Of a stretch of DNA of 64,000 bases, positions 29,727 to 39,381 are shown in pieces (positions within the stretch are counted from its first letter, which is position 1; the number at the start of each line of letters is the position of its first letter). The DNA is taken from the NCBI RefSeq assembly GCF_019857205.1, contig NZ_JAHWXO010000003.1, positions 340,148 through 404,147 of the forward strand, given 5' to 3'. Source of the DNA: Qipengyuania pacifica. Its GTDB lineage: Bacteria; Pseudomonadota; Alphaproteobacteria; Sphingomonadales; Sphingomonadaceae. The notes under the pieces were generated by a model. The model was not told where the DNA came from. It saw nothing but the letters and a program-made list of their open reading frames with translations, and did no database searches. The translations under genes and the position numbers were made by a program.

Positions 29727-31292
29727 TTAACCATCTTCGCGCCGGGCCCAGCCCAAGCCGGCCGGAGTCAGGGTATCGAGGAAGCGATCTGCACTGCGCA
29801 GATAGTCCTGCTGCTTTTCAGACCCCATCCGGTCCCAATTGGCGTAAATCCGGCCGATCCGCCGGTTCTTTTCCAGCCGGTCACGGTGCCGGTGCATAAA
29901 GTGCCAATATAGCGGGTTGAACGGGCATGCGCCTTCGCCGGTCTTCTTGTTCGGCGAGTATGCACAGCCCGCACAATAATTGCTCATCTTGTTGATGTAG
30001 TTTCCGCTGGCGGCGTATGGTTTGGACGCGAGCTTCCCACCATCGGCATAAAGAATCATGGCCGACACATTTGGCAGTTCGACCCATTCGTAAGCATCGG
30101 CATAAACGACAAGGAACCAGTCCTGTACGTCGCGCGGAGTTATACCCGCGAGCAATGCAAAATTGCCGAGCACCATCAGGCGCTGGATATGGTGCGCATG
30201 CGCGTTATCGCGCGTCGAACGGATACAGTCGGCAATACAGGCCATGTCGGTTTCGCCTGTCCAGTAGAATTCAGGCAGCCCCCGTTGCGCTTTGAGTTCA
30301 TTGGCAGTCTGCAAATGCGGCATCTGGTTCCAATAGAAGCCGCGCACGTATTCTCGCCAGCCGATGATTTGCCGGATGAAGCCTTCCACCGAATTGAGTG
30401 GCGCCTTGCCGTCACGATAGGCTTGCTCGGCGCGATGGCAGAGATCGAGCGGGTCGAGCAGCCCGAGATTGAGGCTGGTGGACAGCATGGAGTGAAACAG
30501 GTCGTCTTCGCCCGCGACCATTGCATCCTGATAGGGACCGAAGCATTCGATCCGTTCGGCGAAAAACGCGTCGGCAGCGTCTTCTGCTTCCTCGCGCGTG
30601 ACGGGCCATTCGAATTTGTCGAGGCTGCCGAAATGATCGCGAAATCGATCTTCGACTAGTTCGATGACTTGCTGCGTGATCTGGTCTGGTTCGAACTTCG
30701 CGCGTTCCGGCGCGGCAAGGCCTTCCTTGGGTGGCTTGCGGTTTTCGCTATCGTAGTTCCATTCTCCGCCTTCGGGCTTGTCCCCATCCATCAGCAAGCC
30801 GGTCTTTCGGCGCATTTCACGATAAAAGAACTCCATCCGCAATTCGGTGCGGCCTTCGGCCCATTCATCGAATTCCGGCTGGGGGCAGATGAAGCGGTCG
30901 TCTCGCAGAATCTCCACGTCGCAGGGGAATTTATCGGGCCATTGTTCCATATCCTGGCGGACCCGCCATTCGCCCGCTTCCACGACCCTGATCAGGCGCG
31001 GTGAATGGTATTCGACCGCGCGGGCCAGCTCGCCAGTAAAGCTGCCCGCATTGTCTTTGTCGTCGAGCTTGACGTAAGCCACCGTCCAGCCGGCTTCGCG
31101 CAACTCGTCGGCGAAGTGGCGCATGGCTGAAAAGATCAGGGCGATCTTCTGCTTGTGATGTTTGACGTATGTTGCCTCGTCCCAGACCTCCATCATCAGG
31201 ATGACGGTGTCGTCCTTGGCGCACCCACGGATCGACGCGATTTGGCGACTCAGCTGATCGCCGAGTATGGGAACGAGAACGGGGCCGGGCAT
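29727..31292 (-). CDS. FeS-containing cryptochrome/photolyase-related protein (PhrB type)
   Basis: 521 residues of the prokaryotic (6-4) photolyase/FeS-BCP group (deoxyribodipyrimidine photolyase-related). The opening 'LVPILGDQLS', the FAD-binding C-terminal half ('GWREYVRGFYWNQMP', 'NAHAHHIQRLMVLGNFALL') and 'WVELPNVSAMILYADGG' are typical. The iron-sulfur ligands are visible: one Cys in 'MACIADCIRSTR' and three in 'YCAGCAYSPNKKTGEGACPF'. It repairs UV (6-4) photoproducts with light. Its start codon lies within a strong hairpin (see separate entry). azoR is immediately upstream on the same strand. Confidence 0.92.
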   Translation of the reverse strand: MPGPVLVPILGDQLSRQIASIRGCAKDDTVILMMEVWDEATYVKHHKQKIALIFSAMRHFADELREAGWTVAYVKLDDKDNAGSFTGELARAVEYHSPRLIRVVEAGEWRVRQDMEQWPDKFPCDVEILRDDRFICPQPEFDEWAEGRTELRMEFFYREMRRKTGLLMDGDKPEGGEWNYDSENRKPPKEGLAAPERAKFEPDQITQQVIELVEDRFRDHFGSLDKFEWPVTREEAEDAADAFFAERIECFGPYQDAMVAGEDDLFHSMLSTSLNLGLLDPLDLCHRAEQAYRDGKAPLNSVEGFIRQIIGWREYVRGFYWNQMPHLQTANELKAQRGLPEFYWTGETDMACIADCIRSTRDNAHAHHIQRLMVLGNFALLAGITPRDVQDWFLVVYADAYEWVELPNVSAMILYADGGKLASKPYAASGNYINKMSNYCAGCAYSPNKKTGEGACPFNPLYWHFMHRHRDRLEKNRRIGRIYANWDRMGSEKQQDYLRSADRFLDTLTPAGLGWARREDG

Positions 31293-31311
31293 TGCCGTTT
31301 CAATGCCCGGC
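31284..31311 (-). promoter_or_regulatory. hairpin covering the photolyase start codon
   Basis: An 11-bp perfect stem (GCCGGGCATTG / CAATGCCCGGC) with a 6-nt loop begins 15 nt after the azoR stop. The photolyase ATG (31292-31290) is part of the 3' arm. It has no T-run on the minus strand, so translation control or mRNA stabilisation is as likely as termination. Confidence 0.6.
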
Positions 31312-31326
31312 GTCCGTCTTGGTGCC

Positions 31327-31923
31327 TCAGAGTTTTGCGATCGTATCTTTTGCCGCTTCCATTCCGGCGGCGATCGCGTCGGGACCGAAGCCAGCTTTTT
31401 CGACGCGCACGAAATGAAGGTCGTCCACCCCGATAAAACCGAAGAAAGTCGTCAGCAGGCTTTCCTGGTTTTCCGCCATCTGATCGTTGGAATATTCGCC
31501 GCCACGCGCCGATGCGATCACCACCTTGCGACCGCCCGCCAAGCCTTCCGGTCCAGCTTCCGAATATTGGAACGTGACGCCTGGCACGCCGAGGCGATCG
31601 AGCCATGCCTTGAGCTGCGAGGGGATGGTGAAATTGTACATCGGCGCGCCAACGATGACGATGTCGCTCGCGAGAAATTCGTCGAGCACGGCGCGCTGGT
31701 CGGGATAGGCAGCCGCGACGGCTTCTTCATGCGTGTCGGGCGCGGTGCGGATCGCCTTGGTGGTGATCGGGTCGATGTGGGCGAGCGGTTCTGCGACGAG
31801 ATCGCGGGTGACGAGCGTGGCGTCGGGATGTTTGGCCGTGAAGTGAGCGACCAGCTCGTCGGTCAGCTTGCGGCTGATGGATTGATCGCCGGTGGTCGAA
31901 CTGTCGATGCGAAGGATTTGCAC
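31327..31923 (-). CDS. azoR: FMN-dependent NADH-azoreductase
   Basis: 198-residue flavodoxin-fold quinone/azo reductase. The FMN phosphate loop is 'DSSTTGDQSISRKLTDELV' near the N-terminus; 'GAPMYNFTIPSQLKAWLDR' and 'GVPGVTFQYSEAGPEGLAGG' are family signatures. AzoR enzymes reduce quinones and azo compounds by two electrons and protect against thiol stress. It is divergent from an HxlR regulator, the usual control arrangement for this enzyme class. Confidence 0.92.
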   Translation of the reverse strand: MQILRIDSSTTGDQSISRKLTDELVAHFTAKHPDATLVTRDLVAEPLAHIDPITTKAIRTAPDTHEEAVAAAYPDQRAVLDEFLASDIVIVGAPMYNFTIPSQLKAWLDRLGVPGVTFQYSEAGPEGLAGGRKVVIASARGGEYSNDQMAENQESLLTTFFGFIGVDDLHFVRVEKAGFGPDAIAAGMEAAKDTIAKL

Positions 31924-31937
31924 TATTGAAACTCCGT

Positions 31938-31954
31938 AGTTACTATCGATAACT
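31938..31954. promoter_or_regulatory. candidate HxlR operator in the azoR/hxlR intergenic region
   Basis: AGTTA (31938-31942) and TAACT (31950-31954) form an inverted repeat with a 7-nt centre, in the 41-bp gap between the two divergent starts. HxlR-family repressors of quinone-responsive genes bind such short palindromes. Confidence 0.55.
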
Positions 31955-31964
31955 TGGAGGCTAT

Positions 31965-32390
31965 ATGGAAACTACAACCCGACTTGCACAAGAAGGCACT
32001 TTTGTGTCCGATAGGGACACCGGTGTAACCCTTGAAGTTCACGACGCGCCGCAATGTACGGCCGTGAACGACATTCTCGCCCGCGTCGGGGATAAATGGT
32101 CCGTGCGCGTGGTGATGGCGCTGACCGAGGAATCGCGGCGGTTCAATGAATTGCGGCGCGAAATTCCCGGTATTTCCCAGCGCATGCTGACCCGGACGCT
32201 GCGCGGGCTGGAGCGGGACGGGCTCGTCAGTCGCGCAGTGACGCCGACAGTGCCGCCCCGTGTCGATTACGCGCTGACCGCGCTCGGCAAATCCTTGTGC
32301 AACCCGGTCGCCCAGCTCGGCAACTGGGCTATCGCCAACATCGGCAAGGTAGAAGCCGCTCGCGCCGTGTTCGACAGCGAGCAGGATTAG
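31965..32390 (+). CDS. HxlR-family transcriptional regulator
   Basis: 141 residues with the winged helix of the HxlR family: 'ILARVGDKWSVRVVMALTEESRRFNELRREIPGISQRML', 'TRTLRGLERDGLVSR' and 'PPRVDYALTALGKSL' (read as separate blocks). One Cys just before the first helix ('APQCTAVNDIL') is placed where YodB/HypR-type members carry their redox-sensing Cys; a second Cys is in 'SLCNPVAQL'. It probably represses azoR until quinones or electrophiles modify it. Its last 4 bases overlap the priA stop on the other strand. Confidence 0.9.
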   Translation: METTTRLAQEGTFVSDRDTGVTLEVHDAPQCTAVNDILARVGDKWSVRVVMALTEESRRFNELRREIPGISQRMLTRTLRGLERDGLVSRAVTPTVPPRVDYALTALGKSLCNPVAQLGNWAIANIGKVEAARAVFDSEQD

Positions 32391-34552
32391 ACGAAACTGT
32401 AGGGATCGATATCGACCGCTACGCGCACGCCTGCGGGGTGATCGACCTGTGTCAGCCACCGCCGTATGACGTGCTGTAGTTGCACACTGCGACGGGCATT
32501 GATGAGAAAACGATAGCGATAGCGCCCGCGCAGCAGGGCCATGGGGGCAGGGGCCGGTCCCAGGATCATGCAGTCCGCCACATCCGGCCGGAAAGCACCA
32601 AGGCGATTGGCCGCCTCACGCGCTTCGCCGTCGTCTTCCGACGATATGATGATCGAGGCCCAGCGACCGAACGGCGGAGCGCCGGCCTCGCGCCGCATTT
32701 CGGTTTCGGCAGAATAGAAAGCGTCCCGGTCCCCCGCAGCGAGTGCGGCAATCACCGGGGCTTCGGGATGGCGCGTCTGGATCAGGACTTCACCCGGCTT
32801 TGAACCGCGTCCGGCACGCCCGGCGACCTGGGCCACCTGCTGATACGTCCTTTCGCCTGCGCGCAGATCGCCGCCCTCCAGCCCCAGATCGGCATCGACG
32901 ACGCCGACCAGCGTCAACTCGGGGAAATGGAACCCCTTGGTGACCAGCTGTGTACCGACGATCACGTCGATTTCACGCGCTTCGACCGCAGCGATAAATT
33001 CTGCGGCACGGCCCGGTGAATTGAGCGTGTCCGACGTGGCCACGAATACGCGGGCCTGCGGGAGCCGTTCGGCCACCTCGTCGGCAATCCGTTCCACGCC
33101 CGGCCCGCAGGCGACGAGGCAATCGGGTTCGCCGCATTCGGTGCAGGCTTGCGGTGCAGGCGCCTCATGCCCGCAATGGTGGCAGGCCAGCCGGCGCGTG
33201 AAGCGATGCTCGACCAGCCAGGCGCTGCAATTGGGGCATTGATACCGGAAGCCGCAATTGCGGCACAAGGTCAGCGGTGCATAGCCGCGCCGGTTCAGGA
33301 ACAGCAGCGATTGTTCGTCGCGTTCCAGCCTTTCCTCGATCCCGTCGACCAGCCGCTGGGCCAGCCACATGCCCTGAGGCGGCTTTTCTTCGGTCAGATC
33401 GATCAACTCGATCGCCGGCAATACCGCGCCGCCGAAACGGCTGGGTAAATCGACCTTCTCGTAAATCCCGCTTTCCGCCATCTGAAGGCTTTCCAGCGCC
33501 GGGGTAGCGCTTGCGAGAATGACGGGCACCTTTTCGAAATGGCCGCGCATAACCGCGACATCGCGCGCATTGTAGCGCACCCCGTCTTCCTGCTTGAAAC
33601 TCGTCTCATGCGCCTCGTCGACGACGATCAGCCCGAGCTTTGCGAACGGCAGGTACAGGGCGGAGCGTGCGCCGACCACCACCTGCGCCGAGCCTTCGCA
33701 AACCGCGCGATAGGCACGCCTGCGCTCGGTCGATTTGAGTGAGGAATGCCACAGGATGGGGGCGGCGCCGAAGCGTTCTTCGAACCGGTGGAGGAAGTTC
33801 TCGGTCAAGGCGATTTCGGGCAGCAGCACCAGCACCTGCTGCCCCATGCGCAAGGCTTCCGCCACAGGTTCGAAATAGGTTTCCGTCTTCCCCGATCCGG
33901 TTACACCATCGAGCAGGAACGGCGCGAAGTCGCGCTTGCGCACCGCAGCGGAGAACACGTCGGATACGGCCTGCTGCTCAGCGCTCAGATCGACCTGTAC
34001 GAAATCAGGGCGTGCGGTGTCGTAAGGCCGGTCGCAATCCACCTCGACAGGTTCGAGCACGCCCTGATTGACCAGCCCTCGCAGGACCCCTTCGGACACG
34101 CCCGCAATGCCCGACAACTCGCGAATGTTGGCCTGTTCGCCGTCCAGTGCGTCGATGGCTGCCTGGCGCTGGGGCGTCATGCGTTCCGGCAAGCCGCCGG
34201 TGAGGCGATATTCGGTCATCGTCGCCGGGCCCTTCAGCGCTCCCCCGGACGACAGCGCCATTCTTGCCACCCCGGCGAGAGAGGCGACGTAGTAATCGGC
34301 TGTCCATTCGATCAGGCGGCGCAGAGGGGCCGAAAGCGGCGGGACGGGTAGTATACCGCGTAGCGGTCGCAGCTTTTCGGCCGGAACCTCGGTACCCGGC
34401 AGCCGTTCGGCCTCCCAGACGATTCCGATGACGGTCCGCGGCCCGAGCGGGCATTCGACCACCGACCCGGGTTCGACCCTAAGGCCTTCCGGCACCTTGT
34501 AATCAAGGGGCCCCAGGGCAGCATTGAGGACAAGGCAGCGCACGCGGTTCAT
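32387..34552 (-). CDS. priA: primosomal protein N' (replication restart helicase)
   Basis: 721 residues. An N-terminal 3'-end-binding domain ('VRCLVLNAALGPLDYKVPEGL') leads to the helicase with Walker A 'GVTGSGKTE' (about residue 220), 'DEAH' and 'SATPALESL'. The zinc-binding insertion 'CRNCGFRYQCPNC...CHHCG...CTECGEPDC' is complete. The C-terminal helicase motifs 'GTQLVTKGFHFP' and 'QVAGRAGRG' follow. PriA reloads the replisome at stalled forks. The ATG at 34552 starts the conserved part; the upstream frame belongs to the divergent gene's leader. Confidence 0.96.
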   Translation of the reverse strand: MNRVRCLVLNAALGPLDYKVPEGLRVEPGSVVECPLGPRTVIGIVWEAERLPGTEVPAEKLRPLRGILPVPPLSAPLRRLIEWTADYYVASLAGVARMALSSGGALKGPATMTEYRLTGGLPERMTPQRQAAIDALDGEQANIRELSGIAGVSEGVLRGLVNQGVLEPVEVDCDRPYDTARPDFVQVDLSAEQQAVSDVFSAAVRKRDFAPFLLDGVTGSGKTETYFEPVAEALRMGQQVLVLLPEIALTENFLHRFEERFGAAPILWHSSLKSTERRRAYRAVCEGSAQVVVGARSALYLPFAKLGLIVVDEAHETSFKQEDGVRYNARDVAVMRGHFEKVPVILASATPALESLQMAESGIYEKVDLPSRFGGAVLPAIELIDLTEEKPPQGMWLAQRLVDGIEERLERDEQSLLFLNRRGYAPLTLCRNCGFRYQCPNCSAWLVEHRFTRRLACHHCGHEAPAPQACTECGEPDCLVACGPGVERIADEVAERLPQARVFVATSDTLNSPGRAAEFIAAVEAREIDVIVGTQLVTKGFHFPELTLVGVVDADLGLEGGDLRAGERTYQQVAQVAGRAGRGSKPGEVLIQTRHPEAPVIAALAAGDRDAFYSAETEMRREAGAPPFGRWASIIISSEDDGEAREAANRLGAFRPDVADCMILGPAPAPMALLRGRYRYRFLINARRSVQLQHVIRRWLTQVDHPAGVRVAVDIDPYSFV

Positions 34553-34617
34553 CGCTCGGCCATATGGGCGGCGCAAGGCTATGGAAACAAGGGTGGGATG
34601 AAATGAGGACCAAAAAT

Positions 34618-35313
34618 ATGAACGATATTCTCGTGAAACCCACCGGGCGACGTGCCCTGCTGGGCGGCATGGCGGCATCGGGCGGGCTGCTTTTGCTGCC
34701 GGCCTGTACGTCGGTGCCGCGCTTCAGTCTCGTCGATGCCGTGCAGCGCATGCTGTTCCTGTCGAGCGAGCGGGCCTTCGCACGCATGCTGCAGGCGGAC
34801 GGGTTCTGGGACCAGCAGGTTGCACAGGTCGGTTTCAACAATCTGCTGGGCGCCCGCGGGGATGTTCTGTCGCGGATACTAACCTCGGCCCTGTTCAAGG
34901 ATCGGCTGGACCGCGCGTTCGGCGACATCGCCTATCACGGAGCAGCGCGGGCCGCACCGCTGGTTACCGACGCCGTTCGCGTAGTCGGTATCAACAACGC
35001 CCTAGACCTGGTGCGCGGCGGGCCGACGGCGGCGACCACGTTCCTTCGCGGTTCGATGGGGGCCACGCTGGTAGATGCGATGGTGCCGGAACTGGGCCAG
35101 GCGATACGAATTTCGCAGGACCCTCTGGTCGGCGAACTCATCCAGGGGCTGACGGGTATCGATTTCGCTGGGGCGACCAATCGTTTCGCGACCAGTCTGG
35201 ACAACACGATCTGGCGGGAAATCGGTGCGGAGGAAGCGGCGATCCGCCGTGATCCGAGGGCGACACGTGATCCCCTGATCATCGGCGTGTTTGGAGCCGC
35301 TGCGCAATATTGA
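34618..35313 (+). CDS. DUF4197 domain protein, putative lipoprotein
   Basis: About 231 residues. The N-terminus has two Arg ('TGRRALLGGMAASGG') before a hydrophobic stretch and the lipobox-like LPAC, so it may be a Tat-exported lipoprotein. The rest is a helical DUF4197 domain ('GLLDAV'-like 'SLVDAVQRMLFLSSERAFARML', 'RAAPLVTDAV'). Function unknown. The start could also be the ATG at 34603; the one at 34618 has a GAGG 9 nt upstream. Confidence 0.75.
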   Translation: MNDILVKPTGRRALLGGMAASGGLLLLPACTSVPRFSLVDAVQRMLFLSSERAFARMLQADGFWDQQVAQVGFNNLLGARGDVLSRILTSALFKDRLDRAFGDIAYHGAARAAPLVTDAVRVVGINNALDLVRGGPTAATTFLRGSMGATLVDAMVPELGQAIRISQDPLVGELIQGLTGIDFAGATNRFATSLDNTIWREIGAEEAAIRRDPRATRDPLIIGVFGAAAQY

Positions 35314-35358
35314 TCTAGACGGCTGGGCGCGCCGGGCGGGGAATGGCATAGAACATCC

Positions 35359-36204
35359 ATGCGAACCCTTCTCGCCGCATTCCTTCTGGGCACCACAGCC
35401 TGTAGCACACCTGTGGTCGAGCCCGGCCCGATCGTCGGCGCGCAGCTTTACACGGTGCGTGAAAGCATGGCGGCCGATCCTCTCGCAACGCTGTGTCGCG
35501 TTGCCGATCTGGGGTATCGCGAGGTGGAAATTGCCGGGACGTTCGGGGCCAAGCCCGAGGCGATTTGTCAGCAAACGCGTGCGCTGGAACTGCGGGTTGC
35601 GGCTGTGCATGCAGACTGGCAGTTGCTGCGTACGGATCCGGCGGCTGCAATCGCGGAAACCAAGGCGCTATGCAGCGATACACTCATTCTCGCCTGGTTG
35701 CCTGAAGATCAGCGTCAAACCTTGGCTCAATGGCGCGACTGGGTGGAGCATTTGAACCTGATCGCCGACCTGGCAGAGCGGGAAGGCGTGCGGATCGCGT
35801 ATCACGCCCATGATTTCGAGTTTGCAGAGATAGACGGGATCCGGCCCATCGATCTGCTCATGGACGAGCTCGATCCGCGTATCGGCTTCGAACTGGACAC
35901 ATACTGGCTGGCGTATGCGGGCGAAGATCCTCTGCGTTTTCTTGAACGGCCTGCCGATCGGGTCACCCATCTTCATCTTAAGGATATGGCGGGTGACGGA
36001 AGCATGGCCGATGTGGGCGAAGGCACGCTGCCGCTGGCTCAAATCATCATTCAGGCGCAGCGACAGGGTGTGCGACACTTTCTGGTCGAGCGCGACGATG
36101 CATCCGATCCGTGGGCCAGCCTAGCCGCAAGTCTTGACTCGCTGCGCGCTATGCCCTTGCAGCAGGACACAACTTCAAACGCCTTCCGGAGCGCGAATCC
36201 ATGA
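35359..36204 (+). CDS. exported xylose-isomerase-like TIM-barrel protein
   Basis: 281 residues. A lipoprotein-like signal ('LLGTTACS', Cys at about residue 15) precedes a sugar-phosphate isomerase/epimerase TIM barrel: '[11 protein letters not shown]', '[12 protein letters not shown]', '[13 protein letters not shown]' (metal-site Glu/His), '[16 protein letters not shown]', '[10 protein letters not shown]'. Family members isomerise or epimerise sugars or act on inositols, usually in the cytosol; several bacteroidal and sphingomonad members are exported. Substrate unknown. The stop overlaps the fsa start by 4 nt. Confidence 0.85.
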   Translation: MRTLLAAFLLGTTACSTPVVEPGPIVGAQLYTVRESMAADPLATLCRVADLGYREVEIAGTFGAKPEAICQQTRALELRVAAVHADWQLLRTDPAAAIAETKALCSDTLILAWLPEDQRQTLAQWRDWVEHLNLIADLAEREGVRIAYHAHDFEFAEIDGIRPIDLLMDELDPRIGFELDTYWLAYAGEDPLRFLERPADRVTHLHLKDMAGDGSMADVGEGTLPLAQIIIQAQRQGVRHFLVERDDASDPWASLAASLDSLRAMPLQQDTTSNAFRSANP

Positions 36205-36860
36205 AATTCTTCGTCGACACTGCCGACATCGCCGACATCAGGGAAATGGCCGACACTGGCCTGCTCGATGGCGTCACCACCAATCCGTCGCTGATCGCAA
36301 AGTCGGGCCGCGATTTCATGGAAGTGACCAAGGAAATCTGCGACATCGTGGATGGGCCCGTGAGTGCCGAAGTCGTCGCGCTCGATCACGACACGATGAT
36401 GAAAGAAGCGGAAACGCTGCGAAAGATTGCCGACAATGTGTGTATCAAGGTTCCGCTGACGATCGACGGCCTGAAGACCTGCAAGAAGCTCACCGGCGAC
36501 GGCACACAGGTCAATGTCACGCTGTGTTTCTCGGCCAATCAGTCTCTGCTCGCGGCCAAGGCGGGGGCGACCTTTGTTTCGCCTTTCGTGGGGCGGCATG
36601 ATGATAACGGCTTTGACGGCATGGAGCTCATCGCCGACATTCGCCAGATTTATAACAACTACAATTTCGGCACGGAAATTCTCGTCGCCTCGGTTCGCAA
36701 CCCGGTTCACGTGCTCAAAAGCGCGCTGATCGGCGCCGATGTCGCCACCATGCCGCCCGCCGTCATCAAGGGTCTGTTCAAGCATATCCTGACCGACAAG
36801 GGCATCGAGGGCTTCGTCGCCGACTGGGCGAAGACCGGCCAGAGCATTCCGACACAGTAA
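36201..36860 (+). CDS. fsa: transaldolase / fructose-6-phosphate aldolase family protein
   Basis: 219-residue short transaldolase of the TalC/FSA type. '[10 protein letters not shown]', '[13 protein letters not shown]', the Schiff-base Lys in 'NVCIKVPLT' (about residue 86), '[19 protein letters not shown]' and 'SPFVGRHDD' are diagnostic. It transfers or cleaves dihydroxyacetone units among sugar phosphates; transaldolase activity is more common than aldolase activity in this group. It overlaps the upstream TIM-barrel gene and touches cobT downstream, so the genes form one operon. Confidence 0.92.
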   Translation: MKFFVDTADIADIREMADTGLLDGVTTNPSLIAKSGRDFMEVTKEICDIVDGPVSAEVVALDHDTMMKEAETLRKIADNVCIKVPLTIDGLKTCKKLTGDGTQVNVTLCFSANQSLLAAKAGATFVSPFVGRHDDNGFDGMELIADIRQIYNNYNFGTEILVASVRNPVHVLKSALIGADVATMPPAVIKGLFKHILTDKGIEGFVADWAKTGQSIPTQ

Positions 36861-38684
36861 ATGACCGACCAGACGCCCCTCGACCGTTTCAAACAGGCGC
36901 TGACGAGCGCGTCGCGCGCGCTCGCGAACGAGCCTGAGGTCGAGGTGGCTTGGAGCGCGGATGCTCCTGCGCAATCGGGCAAGAATTTTCGTGTCCCGCT
37001 GCCTGGCCGAAATCTTCCCCGCGATCAGGCGATCGAGGCGCGCGGTTTCGCTGACAGCTTCGCGCTGAAGCTGCGCCATCATAACGAGGCGCTTCATAAC
37101 AAGGGCGCGCCGCCAGAGCCCATCGCACGTGCTTGTTACGATGCCGTCGAACAAGTTCGCTATGAGGCGATCGGTTCGACCCGCTATGCAGGCATTCGGG
37201 ATAATCTGAATTCGGCAGTAAAGCTCCGTACTGCATCGGATCCGATAGTGCGCGCGGATGAAGCGAAAGACGTGCCGCTTCCCGCTGCACTGTCGCTGAT
37301 GCTGCGCGAGGCTTTGACCGGAGAGGCGATCCCCGAACGGGCTCAAGCGGCCGTCGATCTGGTTCGAGACGATATTCTTGCAAAGATCGGCACCGATATG
37401 GACGGGCTCGCCGATGCCCTCGACGATCAGCGTGCCTTCCAGGATCTGACGCTCGATATGCTGCGGCACCTCGACCTTACCCTTCCCGATAGTCCCGAGC
37501 CGACCGATGCCGAAGATGGCGAGGACGAGGAAGGCGAAAACCCGGAAGAACAGGATACCGACGAGGAAGACGAAGGAGGAGCCGAACCGCAGGCTGCCGA
37601 TGCGCGCAGCGAAGTCACCAACGGTGAGGCGGAAGGCGATGCCGATCAGGATGTCGATGGCGAGCAGGAAATGGCCGACGGCGACCCTTCGGACGACGGT
37701 GAAGAAGGTATGCAGCCCGTCCGGCCAAATCGGCCGTGGACCGATCTTCCCGATACTTTCGAATACAAGGCCTATACCGAGAAATTCGACGAGATCGTCG
37801 AAGCACCGGAACTGTGCGATAACGAAGAACTCGACCGGTTGCGGACCTATCTCGACAGCCAGCTCGCCGGATTGCAGGGCGTGGTTACACGTCTTGCCAA
37901 TCGCCTTCAGCGCCGCCTCATGGCGCAGCAGAACCGCAGCTGGGATTTCGACCAGGAAGAAGGCCTGCTCGATGCCGCGCGTCTGACGCGAGTGGTCGTC
38001 AGCCCCGGTCACGCACTTAGCTACAAGATGGAGCGCGATACCGAGTTCAAGGACACGGTCGTCACGCTGCTGATCGACAATTCGGGTTCGATGCGTGGGC
38101 GGCCGATTTCCATTGCCGCAATCAGTGCCGACATTCTTGCCCGCACGCTTGAGCGTTGCGGCGTGAAGACCGAAATCCTGGGCTTTACAACCCGCGCCTG
38201 GAAGGGCGGTCAGGGCCGCGAGATGTGGCTGGCCGATGGGCGGCCTGCCAATCCCGGTCGCCTCAATGATCTGCGGCATATTCTATACAAGAAGGCGGAT
38301 GAGCCCTGGCGCCGTGCGCGCCGCAATCTCGGCCTGATGATGCGCGAAGGTCTGCTGAAAGAGAACATCGACGGAGAGGCGTTGCTCTGGGCGCACGACC
38401 GCCTGCTCCGCCGTCCGGAAGACCGCCGCATCCTCATGGTCATTTCCGACGGCGCACCGGTCGACGACAGCACGCTGTCGGTCAACCAGGCCGGTTATCT
38501 CGAAGGACACTTGCGCAAGGTCATCGACTGGATTGAGAAACAGTCGCCGGTGCAACTGGCTGCCATCGGTATCGGCCACGATGTTACCCGTTATTACAAG
38601 CGCTCGGTCACCATCATGGATGTCGAGCAGCTAGGTGGCACGATTATCGAGCAGTTGGCGGATCTGTTTGAGATCGACACATGA
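36861..38684 (+). CDS. cobT: CobT subunit of aerobic cobaltochelatase (or CobT-like VWA protein)
   Basis: 607 residues. After an N-terminal helical domain comes a very acidic linker (about residues 210-290, runs of Asp and Glu) and a C-terminal von Willebrand A domain with the metal-site motif 'DNSGSM' (about residue 410). CobT pairs with the AAA protein CobS and with CobN to insert cobalt into hydrogenobyrinate diamide. Neither cobS nor cobN is in the window; in many alphaproteobacteria cobS-cobT also occur without a full cobalamin pathway. The 3' end overlaps the nitroreductase start by 4 nt. Confidence 0.9.
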   Translation: MTDQTPLDRFKQALTSASRALANEPEVEVAWSADAPAQSGKNFRVPLPGRNLPRDQAIEARGFADSFALKLRHHNEALHNKGAPPEPIARACYDAVEQVRYEAIGSTRYAGIRDNLNSAVKLRTASDPIVRADEAKDVPLPAALSLMLREALTGEAIPERAQAAVDLVRDDILAKIGTDMDGLADALDDQRAFQDLTLDMLRHLDLTLPDSPEPTDAEDGEDEEGENPEEQDTDEEDEGGAEPQAADARSEVTNGEAEGDADQDVDGEQEMADGDPSDDGEEGMQPVRPNRPWTDLPDTFEYKAYTEKFDEIVEAPELCDNEELDRLRTYLDSQLAGLQGVVTRLANRLQRRLMAQQNRSWDFDQEEGLLDAARLTRVVVSPGHALSYKMERDTEFKDTVVTLLIDNSGSMRGRPISIAAISADILARTLERCGVKTEILGFTTRAWKGGQGREMWLADGRPANPGRLNDLRHILYKKADEPWRRARRNLGLMMREGLLKENIDGEALLWAHDRLLRRPEDRRILMVISDGAPVDDSTLSVNQAGYLEGHLRKVIDWIEKQSPVQLAAIGIGHDVTRYYKRSVTIMDVEQLGGTIIEQLADLFEIDT

Positions 38685-39355
38685 ACGTCACCGAAGCCGT
38701 TCAATCGCGCCGTTCCGTCCGCGCATTTCTCGACACGCCTGTCGAGCGTGAAATGCTGGCACGTATCCTAGAAAAGGCGCAGCGTTCACCGTCGGGTGGC
38801 AACACCCAGCCGTGGCACGGCATCCTCCTGACCGGCGATCCGCTGCAAAAGTTGTTCGACCGGATTGCGGAGGAAATTCCCAAGGGCCGCGCGGCGCATG
38901 CGCCCGAATATCACGTCTATCCCCCCGAACTCGATGGTCCTTACGAACAACGCCGCCGCGGGGTGGGCGAAGATATGTACGGCGCGCTCGAAATCTCCCG
39001 TGAGGAGAAGGCCAAGCGCCTCATGTGGTTCGCACGCAATTTTCAGGCCTTCGGTGCGCCCGTATTGATGCTGGTCCACACGCCGAAATACATGGGCCCG
39101 CCGCAATGGTCCGATATCGGCATGTGGCTGCAGACCATCGCCCTGCTGCTGCGCGAGGAAGGACTCGACTGCTGCTTCCAGGAAGCCTGGGCGGTCTATT
39201 CGCCGCAGATCCGCGAAGTGGTCGACATTCCCGAAGACCATATCTTCTTCTGCGGCATGGCGATCGGCTACCGCGATACAGAAGCGCCGGTGAACAATTT
39301 CGACGTCAAGCGCGCCGGGACCGACGAGAGCGTGCGCTGGGAGGGTTGGCAGTAG
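38681..39355 (+). CDS. nitroreductase family protein
   Basis: 224-residue FMN-dependent nitroreductase. '[15 protein letters not shown]' with the FMN-binding Arg pair, '[15 protein letters not shown]' and the C-terminal '[16 protein letters not shown]' are family signatures. Such enzymes reduce nitroaromatics, quinones or enones with NAD(P)H; the natural substrate is unknown. It overlaps cobT by 4 nt and precedes cysS by 26 bp. Confidence 0.9.
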   Translation: MNVTEAVQSRRSVRAFLDTPVEREMLARILEKAQRSPSGGNTQPWHGILLTGDPLQKLFDRIAEEIPKGRAAHAPEYHVYPPELDGPYEQRRRGVGEDMYGALEISREEKAKRLMWFARNFQAFGAPVLMLVHTPKYMGPPQWSDIGMWLQTIALLLREEGLDCCFQEAWAVYSPQIREVVDIPEDHIFFCGMAIGYRDTEAPVNNFDVKRAGTDESVRWEGWQ

Positions 39356-39381
39356 GCGTGCCGCCACCTAATGCGCGTTTC

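Noticed and set aside
36051..38279. 742-codon minus-strand frame opposite fsa-cobT
   Set aside because: Fully antisense to conserved genes; no ribosome site or family signature.
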